Shown here one piece after another: positions 40,784 through 46,179 of a stretch of DNA of 46,179 bases. Origin of the DNA: Chitinilyticum litopenaei DSM 21440 (GTDB lineage Bacteria; Pseudomonadota; Gammaproteobacteria; Burkholderiales; Chitinibacteraceae). The stretch lies in assembly GCF_000428145.1 (NCBI RefSeq), contig NZ_ATZJ01000034.1:1-46179 (forward strand). Reading direction: 5' to 3'. Position 1 is the stretch's first letter, and the number at the start of each line of letters is the position of its first letter. A program made the position numbers and the translations under genes. The notes under the pieces were generated by a model. The model was not told the origin of the DNA. It ran no database searches and was given only the letters and a program-made list of their open reading frames with translations.

Positions 40784-42193
40784 ATGGCTACCCGCAAACG
40801 CAAGACCCCTGCCAATACCAAGTTTTTCGTGCTGGACACCAACGTGCTGATGCACGACCCCACCTCGATCTACCGCTTCGAGGAACATGACATCTTCCTG
40901 CCGATGATGACGCTGGAAGAACTCGACAACAACAAGAAGGGCATGAGCGAAGTCGCCCGCAATGCCCGTCAGGCCAGCCGCTTCATGGAAGAGCTGATTG
41001 CCGGCAAGGAGCACACGCTGCATGACGGCGTGCCGCTGGAGGAACCGAGCAAGGGCCAGGCCACCGGCTCGCTGTTCCTGCAGACCGAAGCCATCACCAG
41101 CGTGCTGCCCGCGCAACTGCCGATGGGCAAGGCCGACAACCAGATCCTCGGCGTGGTGCACCACCTGCAGCAGATGTGGCCCAAGCGCCAGGTGATCCTG
41201 GTGTCGAAAGACATCAATATGCGCATCAAGGCGCGCGCGATGGGGCTGGCGGCCGAAGACTACTTCAACGACAAGGTGCTCGAAGACACCGACCTGCTCT
41301 ATACCGGCATGCGCGAAATCGACCAGGCCTTCTGGGAGAAAAACGGCAAGGACCTGCAGAGCTGGCAGGAAGGCGGGCGCAGCTACTGGCGCATCAAGGG
41401 CAACGACGTGCCCGACCTGCACCCCAACCAGCTGCTCTACCAGCTCGGCGATACCCCCCTGCAGGCACGCGTCATCGGCGTCGAAGGCAAGACGGCCACC
41501 ATCGAAAGCCTCAAGGACTACAGCCACACGAAGAATTCCATCTGGGGCATCACCGCGCGCAACCGCGAACAGAATTTCGCGCTCAACCTGCTGATGAACC
41601 CGGACATCGACTTCGTCTCGCTGCTGGGCCAGGCCGGCACCGGCAAGACGCTGCTGACGCTGGCGGCGGGGCTGACGCAAACGCTGGAATCAAAAATCTA
41701 CAGCGAGATCATCATGACGCGCGTCACCGTGCCGGTCGGCGAGGACATCGGTTTCCTGCCCGGCACCGAAGAGGAAAAGATGCTGCCGTGGATGGGGGCG
41801 CTGGAGGACAATCTGGATGTACTGAACAAGACCGACAGCGAGGCTGGCGACTGGGGCCGCGCCGCCACCCGTGACCTGATCCGCAGCCGCATCAAGGTCA
41901 AGTCGCTCAATTTCATGCGCGGGCGCACCTTCCTCAACAAGTTCCTCATCATCGACGAGGCGCAAAACCTGACGCCCAAGCAGATGAAAACGCTGATCAC
42001 CCGCGCCGGCCCCGGCACCAAGGTGGTCTGTCTGGGCAACATCAGCCAGATCGACACGCCCTACCTGACCGAGGGCTCGTCGGGCCTGACCTTCGTGGTG
42101 GACCGCTTCAAGTACTGGGATCACTCCGGCCACATCACGCTCACGCGCGGCGAGCGTTCGCGACTGGCCGACTATGCGGCGGAAGTGCTGTAA
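40784..42193 (+). CDS. PIN-PhoH (PhoH2-like) ribonuclease/helicase
   Basis: A 469-residue two-domain protein. The N-terminal PIN nuclease (about 10-150) starts FFVLDTNVLMHDP, with further acidic residues in TLEELDNNKKG and KADNQILG, and SKDINMRIKARAMG. The C-terminal PhoH ATPase (about 260-469) has Walker A LGQAGTGKTLLTL (about 284) and Walker B FLIIDEAQNLTPKQMKTL (about 388). Proteins of this layout unwind and cut RNA. ATG 40784 is preceded by AAGGAG seven bases upstream. It is a single-gene unit between terminators. Confidence 0.9.
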   Translation: MATRKRKTPANTKFFVLDTNVLMHDPTSIYRFEEHDIFLPMMTLEELDNNKKGMSEVARNARQASRFMEELIAGKEHTLHDGVPLEEPSKGQATGSLFLQTEAITSVLPAQLPMGKADNQILGVVHHLQQMWPKRQVILVSKDINMRIKARAMGLAAEDYFNDKVLEDTDLLYTGMREIDQAFWEKNGKDLQSWQEGGRSYWRIKGNDVPDLHPNQLLYQLGDTPLQARVIGVEGKTATIESLKDYSHTKNSIWGITARNREQNFALNLLMNPDIDFVSLLGQAGTGKTLLTLAAGLTQTLESKIYSEIIMTRVTVPVGEDIGFLPGTEEEKMLPWMGALEDNLDVLNKTDSEAGDWGRAATRDLIRSRIKVKSLNFMRGRTFLNKFLIIDEAQNLTPKQMKTLITRAGPGTKVVCLGNISQIDTPYLTEGSSGLTFVVDRFKYWDHSGHITLTRGERSRLADYAAEVL

Positions 42194-42217
42194 ACATCAG
42201 CCCTCGCGGCAACACCG

Positions 42218-42246
42218 GCCCGGCAGCCTGCTGCCGGGCTTTTTTT
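42218..42246 (+). terminator. Terminator after the PhoH-like gene
   Basis: An 8-bp GC stem CCCGGCAG/CTGCCGGG with a 4-base loop is followed by CTTTTTTT, 25 bp past the stop. The following 230 bp to the RDD gene is AT-rich and holds no gene. Confidence 0.92.
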
Positions 42247-42474
42247 GCGACCTGGTCAAGCAGGCAACTCAGCACCCCCACATACCATTTACCGTATAAC
42301 CGTCCAAATCAATATCTCATTACCTTTCAGAAATATACCCTGCACGACTCCATCAGCACCTGGCTTGTCGGCACAAAATTGACACCAAAATAGTAAATTT
42401 GAAATAATCAAGTCAGCATATTCACCAGCATTCACTACTGGCAATCCAGCCACTGGTCATACAGGAGCAAGACC

Positions 42475-42987
42475 ATGGACAATCCCTATGCCGCGCCGCA
42501 GGCCAGCCTCAGCAACAGCGCGGAAACCCGGGAGTATGATTACGCCGGTTTCTGGTTGCGAACCGCTGCCTCGCTGATTGACGGGATTGCCATTGTGCTG
42601 ATCACCTTCCCCTTGTCCCTGCTGGTCTATGGCGTAGACGAGTATCTCTATACCACAAGCTTCTATCTCGGGCCGGCAGACCTGGTGATCAATTACGGTT
42701 TACCAGCCGTACTGACCATTCTCTTCTGGCTGCAGCTGGGCGCGACACCGGGCAAGATGCTGTTGAAGCTGAAGGTCGTCGACGCCCGAACCGGCCAGCG
42801 CCTCACCCTGGGCAAGGCGATACTGCGTTATTTTGGCTATTTCCTGTCGGCGCTGCTGCTGGGCATCGGGTATTTCTGCGTGGGTTGGGACAAGCGCAAG
42901 CAGGGCCTGCATGACAAGCTGGCCGGTACGCTGGTACTCAAGGCACACAACGGCAAGGGCACGCCGCAGATCAGCTTTGCCGGCTGA
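42475..42987 (+). CDS. RDD-family membrane protein
   Basis: A 170-residue integral membrane protein with the RDD fold: YAGFWLRTAASLIDGIAIVL (the Arg-Asp signature, about 24-43), further transmembrane segments at about 75-90 and 120-138, and the conserved ATPGKMLLKLKVVDARTG and GWDKRKQGLHDKLAGT. RDD proteins are implicated in ion or small-molecule transport, mostly uncharacterised. The ATG follows AGGAG seven bases upstream. An N-terminal motif, DNPYAAPQA, is common in this subfamily. Confidence 0.9.
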   Translation: MDNPYAAPQASLSNSAETREYDYAGFWLRTAASLIDGIAIVLITFPLSLLVYGVDEYLYTTSFYLGPADLVINYGLPAVLTILFWLQLGATPGKMLLKLKVVDARTGQRLTLGKAILRYFGYFLSALLLGIGYFCVGWDKRKQGLHDKLAGTLVLKAHNGKGTPQISFAG

Positions 42988-43010
42988 ACCTGAGTGGCAG
43001 GATGCTGAGC

Positions 43011-43096
43011 GATCCGGCCCTCTGGCGCCTCAACTTCCGCATTACAGCTGGCAACGGCTTGAGAGCCAATCGATTTCAACCTCAGAGGGCCGGATC
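43011..43096. repeat. 14-bp perfect inverted repeat after the RDD gene
   Basis: GATCCGGCCCTCTG (43011-43024) is repeated inverted as CAGAGGGCCGGATC (43083-43096) with 58 bp between. The unit lies in the 195-bp convergent gap between two genes and has no coding content; it could be a cruciform, a bidirectional terminator or a small non-coding element. Confidence 0.7.
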
Positions 43097-43182
43097 AACA
43101 AGGCGCAGATTGCCGTGAGGGCGCGCTTGCTCGCGATACCCTGCTGATTGCAAGGCAGGCTCGTGCCCATTACCTCAATACC

Positions 43183-43851
43183 TTACAGAGGCGAATCAAC
43201 AAGGTCCCTGCCAAGCGCCCACTCGCGCACATAGTCCGGCGCGTCGATGCGGCAATCGGCGGCGGGCTGCGGCGTAGCGCGCACCGTAGCGTAGGGCAGC
43301 ACGCCGGTCCAGACCGGGATGTCCATGTCCTTTTCGTCGTCTTCCGGGCCGCCGCTGCGCACCTTGGCGGCGGCTTCATCGAGCGGGATTCTCAAGACGA
43401 TGGTCGCGCCCAGTTCCTGGCGGCTGCCCGGGCGCGCTTCGTGCTGGCGACCCGGCGCCAGCTTGTGCATGAACTCGTCGAGCGCGGCCGCCTTGCCGGT
43501 CTCGTCGGCGATCGCCTCGAAGCGGCCGTAAATCACCGCCGAGCGGTAATTCATCGAATGGTTGAACGCCGAGCGCGCCAGCACCAGGCCGTCGAGGTGA
43601 CTGATGGCGATCGCCACCTCGGCGCCGCCGGCCAGCGTCTTCATCAGCCGGCTGCCGTTCGAGCCGTGGATATACAGATGCTCGCCGCTGCGCCAGTAGG
43701 CCATCGGCAGGCAATGCGCGCCGCTGTCATCAGCAAAGGCGATGTGGCAAAGATAGCCATCGTCGAGAATGGCATGCAATGCGGCGCGGTCGTAAACGGC
43801 GTTCTCGGGAATGCGGCGGATGCGGGTGCGCGGGGTCGGGGCGGTGCTCAC
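43183..43851 (-). CDS. Pyridoxamine-5'-phosphate-oxidase-like flavin-binding protein
   Basis: A 222-residue split-barrel flavoprotein (FMN- or F420-type) with YLCHIAFADD, HCLPMAYWRSGEHLYIHG (about 50-67), NGSRLMKTL and LVLARSAFNHSMNYRSAVIYG (about 86-106). Such proteins are often annotated as nitroimidazole-resistance or general stress FMN-binding. The start is set at GTG 43851 because CAGGAG lies about 10 bases upstream. It is divergent from the MocR-type regulator, which probably controls it; a pyridoxal link is plausible but unproven. Confidence 0.82.
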   Translation of the reverse strand: MSTAPTPRTRIRRIPENAVYDRAALHAILDDGYLCHIAFADDSGAHCLPMAYWRSGEHLYIHGSNGSRLMKTLAGGAEVAIAISHLDGLVLARSAFNHSMNYRSAVIYGRFEAIADETGKAAALDEFMHKLAPGRQHEARPGSRQELGATIVLRIPLDEAAAKVRSGGPEDDEKDMDIPVWTGVLPYATVRATPQPAADCRIDAPDYVREWALGRDLVDSPL

Positions 43852-43904
43852 GGTGGCGGTTCTCCTGCGGGTTGGAATGGAATGCCCGCAGCATAGCCGG
43901 CGCG

Positions 43905-43950
43905 GTGGTTCCGGCATAAGATCCACACTTGCCAAATTTCATGGAACCAC
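43905..43950. promoter_or_regulatory. Inverted repeat operator candidate for the MocR-type regulator
   Basis: GTGGTTCC (43905-43912) and GGAACCAC (43943-43950) form a perfect 8-bp inverted repeat with a 30-bp spacer, ending four bases before the regulator's start codon in the divergent gap. Widely spaced half-sites suit the large dimeric MocR/PdxR proteins. Confidence 0.55.
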
Positions 43951-43954
43951 TGCG

Positions 43955-45403
43955 ATGGACTATGCGCTTTTGCTCAACGACGCCCTGCCTGCCGACGCCT
44001 CGCGCCAGCAGCGCCTGTATCTGGCGTTGCGCGCGGCCATCCTGCAGCAAGGGCTGGCCGCCGGAACCCGGCTGCCGGCCAGCCGGCAACTGGCGGGCGA
44101 GCTGGGCATCGCGCGCAATTCGGTCGTTTACGCCTTCGAGCAACTGGCGAGCGAAGGCCTGGTCAACGCCACGCCGCGCGGCACCGTCGTCGCGGCCCTG
44201 CCCTTGAATACCACCGGCCTCCGTGCGGCGCAGACGGCAACGGCCGTGCTGTCGCGGCGCGGCGGCGCCTACCGCACGCCGTTTCGCGAGCCGGAAACGC
44301 CGGCGGCCTTCACGCCCGGCGTTCCGGCGCTCGCCGAGTTTCCGATGGCGCGCTGGCAAAAGCGCCTGGCCCGGCACTGGCGCGATGCGGCGGTGGGCGA
44401 CCTCGGCTACGGCGCGCCCGCCGGCGAACCCGAGCTGCGCGCAGCGATTGCCAGCCACCTGCGCGGCACACGCGGCGTGCGCTGCGACAACGCGCAGGTC
44501 TTCATCACCGACGGCACGCAGCACAGCCTGGATCTGTGCGCGCGGCTGTTCGCCGACGCCGGCGACATCGCCTGGATCGAAAACCCCGGCTACCACGGCG
44601 CGCTGAACGCCTGGCGCACCGCGCAGCTCGACGTGCGCGGCATCGCCGTCGACGCCGACGGCATCGCCCCGGGCGCGGCCGACTGGCGCGAGCCGCCGCG
44701 GCTGATTTACGTCACCCCCTCGCACCAGTACCCGCTGGGCAGCGTGCTGAGCCTGGAGCGCCGCCTGCAGCTGATCGAGCACGCGCAGCGGCACGGCGCG
44801 CTGATCGTCGAGGACGACTACGACAGCGAATTCCGCCGCGACGGGCCGCCGCTGCCGGCGATGCAGGGGCTGGTGGCCGATGCGCCGGTCGCCTATCTGG
44901 GCACCTTCAGCAAGACGCTGTTCCCGGCGCTGCGCATCGGCTTCCTGGTCGTGCCCGTGGCGCTCGCGCCGCTGGTCGACGCCGCGCTCGCGCAATGCCA
45001 GCCGCGCGGGCGGCAAATCGAGCAGCGCGCGCTCGCCGGCTTCATCCGCGACGGCGAATTCCTCGCCCACCTGCGCCGCATGCGCAAGCTCTACAGCGAA
45101 CGCCGCGACGCGATGATCGCCGCCATCCACCGCCATTTCGGCGACCTTGCCGAGGTCTGCGGCGGCTCGTCCGGCATCCACCTCGCCATCCGCCTGCCCG
45201 CGACCATCCCCGACGCAACCATCAGCCGCCAGGCGCTGGCCGCCGGCCTCGTCGCCCGGCCGCTGAGCGCCTACCGCAGCGGCGCTCCGGACAGCGCCAG
45301 CAATGGCTTCATCCTCGGCTACGCGCAAGTCCCCGCCAGCGAGATGGACGCACACATCGCCACGCTCGCGCGGCTGGTGCGCGAACATGCCGCAGGCAAA
45401 TAG
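43955..45403 (+). CDS. MocR/PdxR-like transcription regulator (GntR HTH plus aminotransferase-fold domain)
   Basis: A 482-residue fusion. The N-terminal GntR-type winged helix (about 10-80; GTRLPASRQLAGELGIARNS) binds DNA. The rest is a fold-type-I aminotransferase domain holding PLP: YGAPAGEPELRAAIASHL, ENPGYHG, TPSHQYPLG, EDDYDSEF and the lysine in YLGTFSKTLFPALRIG (Lys about 322) that forms the Schiff base. Such proteins respond to PLP and usually act on divergent neighbours, here the flavin-binding oxidase-like gene. ATG 43955 is chosen over in-frame starts back to 43811, which lie in the operator and the divergent gene. Confidence 0.9.
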   Translation: MDYALLLNDALPADASRQQRLYLALRAAILQQGLAAGTRLPASRQLAGELGIARNSVVYAFEQLASEGLVNATPRGTVVAALPLNTTGLRAAQTATAVLSRRGGAYRTPFREPETPAAFTPGVPALAEFPMARWQKRLARHWRDAAVGDLGYGAPAGEPELRAAIASHLRGTRGVRCDNAQVFITDGTQHSLDLCARLFADAGDIAWIENPGYHGALNAWRTAQLDVRGIAVDADGIAPGAADWREPPRLIYVTPSHQYPLGSVLSLERRLQLIEHAQRHGALIVEDDYDSEFRRDGPPLPAMQGLVADAPVAYLGTFSKTLFPALRIGFLVVPVALAPLVDAALAQCQPRGRQIEQRALAGFIRDGEFLAHLRRMRKLYSERRDAMIAAIHRHFGDLAEVCGGSSGIHLAIRLPATIPDATISRQALAAGLVARPLSAYRSGAPDSASNGFILGYAQVPASEMDAHIATLARLVREHAAGK

Positions 45404-45455
45404 CTGAATCCGGACATACCCAAAACAGGATAGCGCCACAAGCAATACGCCAAAA

Positions 45456-45474
45456 GGGCTGCAGACCAATACCC
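45456..45474. repeat. Dispersed GGCTGCAG-ATACCC motif
   Basis: GGGCTGCAGACCAATACCC lies in the gene-free gap 45404-45619. Near-copies: 38294-38310 (in the trmJ hairpin), 31710-31727 and 32468-32485 (in the duplicated segments). It looks like part of a host-specific repeat family; the gap otherwise holds only the DUF1801 gene's leader. Confidence 0.55.
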
Positions 45475-45619
45475 ATGCATGACCACGTAAATGCAGGCTG
45501 CAGGCAACACCCGGCGCCGCGCACTGGCGAGCGTCCGGGGCGATTGACAGCCGGTGACGGCGTCTTTAGGCTGGTTTGCTTGAATCTTACGAACAACCAC
45601 CACCGAAGCCGAGGTAAAC

Positions 45620-45991
45620 ATGGCCGCCAAATCCGTACAAACCCTGCTCGAAGACCTGCGCCTGGTTTCCGAAGAACGCTACGTCCTGGTCCAGGCCGTG
45701 CGCGATCTGGTGCGCGCCACGCTGCCGGACATCAGCGAGGAAGTGAAATACGGCGGCATCCTGTTTGCCTCGTCCGGCCAGCCATTCGGCGGCGTGTTTG
45801 CCTACAGCCAGCATGTCTCGGTGGAATTCGGCGCCGGCGCGCTGATTGACGACCAGTTCGGCCTGCTGGAAGGCAGCGGCAAGGGGCGACGGCATCTCAA
45901 GCTGCGGGGGATAGACGACATTGCGGCGAAAAAACTGGCGGCGTATTTGCCGCTGGCGCTGGCGGCTGCAAGCGCGAGCCAAGCCAGATGA
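45620..45991 (+). CDS. DUF1801-domain protein
   Basis: A 123-residue small alpha/beta protein of the DUF1801 (YdhG/YjbR-like) family, function unknown. Conserved features: ISEEVKYGGILFAS (about 39-52), the FGGVFAYSQHVSVEFGAGA strand run, and the end LLEGSGKGRRHLKLRGID, whose basic Arg-His pair is conserved. GAGGTAAAC precedes the ATG. It is a single gene with no linked partner; the last 15 residues are Ala/Leu-rich. Confidence 0.85.
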   Translation: MAAKSVQTLLEDLRLVSEERYVLVQAVRDLVRATLPDISEEVKYGGILFASSGQPFGGVFAYSQHVSVEFGAGALIDDQFGLLEGSGKGRRHLKLRGIDDIAAKKLAAYLPLALAAASASQAR

Positions 45992-46080
45992 AACAACCGG
46001 TGTTCCGATCGACGCCACTTGAAGACAGCCTGCTGGCCATCAGCCAGGAAGAAGGCGCAAGCGTGCCGCTTGCAAGGGCT

Positions 46081-46179
46081 GGGTACCTCGAAAAACCCCT
46101 GTTTTCATGAAAAATTGCTCGGTAACTCATTGATTCTTAAAGGGGCGGCTTTTGAAAAATGAGGTTTTTCGAGGTGCCC
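46081..46179. mobile_element. MITE-like 99-bp element with terminal inverted repeats
   Basis: GGGTACCTCGAAAAACC (46081-46097) is mirrored by GGTTTTTCGAGGTGCCC (46163-46179), 16 of 17 bases paired, flanking AT-rich non-coding sequence. The second end is the last base of the window. The terminal sequence resembles IS ends but no transposase fits in 99 bp, so it is a non-autonomous element; the right flank is unseen. Confidence 0.7.

Noticed and set aside
43730..45469. 579-codon minus-strand frame opposite the MocR-type gene
   Set aside because: A GC-rich shadow frame: low-complexity Ala/Arg/Gly protein, no motifs, and the plus-strand gene is unmistakable.

Overview
The window looks like a piece of a betaproteobacterial chromosome (possibly Neisseriales or Rhodocyclales-like; inferred from gene content, codon style and GC-rich core genes, not from a search). 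It splits at about 28.7 kb. The right part (28.77-46.18 kb) is GC-rich core chromosome. The left part (1 to about 28.7 kb) is an accessory island of lower and uneven GC, built around a Tn7-like transposition module.

Island, left to right. An IS3-type transposase gene runs off the left edge, and it appears to have cut a large DUF4011-type helicase gene of the kind found in defence islands. A Fic enzyme follows on the plus strand. Next comes a tightly overlapping minus-strand operon: four small genes, then a kleisin/JetA-like, JetB-like, very large SMC/JetC-like and TOPRIM JetD-like protein. Together these form a Wadjet-like anti-plasmid or anti-phage complex. A WYL (BrxR/CapW-like) regulator is divergent from it. 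The shared intergenic region holds a perfect 9-3-9 palindrome sitting between the -35 and -10 of the operon promoter. After that come a HAD hydrolase, a DEDDh exonuclease, a small membrane protein and a solo XRE regulator with its own palindrome. Then comes the transposition operon tnsA-tnsB-tnsC-tniQ (minus strand, every junction overlapping or nearly so), a divergent small HTH gene, and on the plus strand sbcD-sbcC followed by an AT-rich RloC/PrrC-like ATPase with a HEPN-type C-terminus. A terminator and three 17-bp direct repeats at 21-22-bp spacing end the island just beyond the 3' end of nrdB. I read the repeats as TnsB-binding sites and the transposon end.

Core chromosome: nrdB, a lipoprotein, an adenine/adenosine deaminase, a hairpin-rich duplicated segment carrying a truncated deaminase copy, and nrdA with NrdR boxes and a DnaA box. 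Then suhB, divergent trmJ, a membrane protein, an AhpD-like protein, dcd, a Bcp-type peroxiredoxin, a PIN-PhoH protein, an RDD membrane protein, a flavin-binding pyridoxamine-oxidase-like protein divergent from a MocR-type regulator, a DUF1801 protein, and a MITE-like element ending at the right edge.

The points most worth pursuing are the Wadjet-like system, whose SMC subunit lacks the usual Walker B glutamate and has an odd P-loop; its four-gene small-protein leader and WYL operator; and the inferred Tn7-like insertion point downstream of nrdB.
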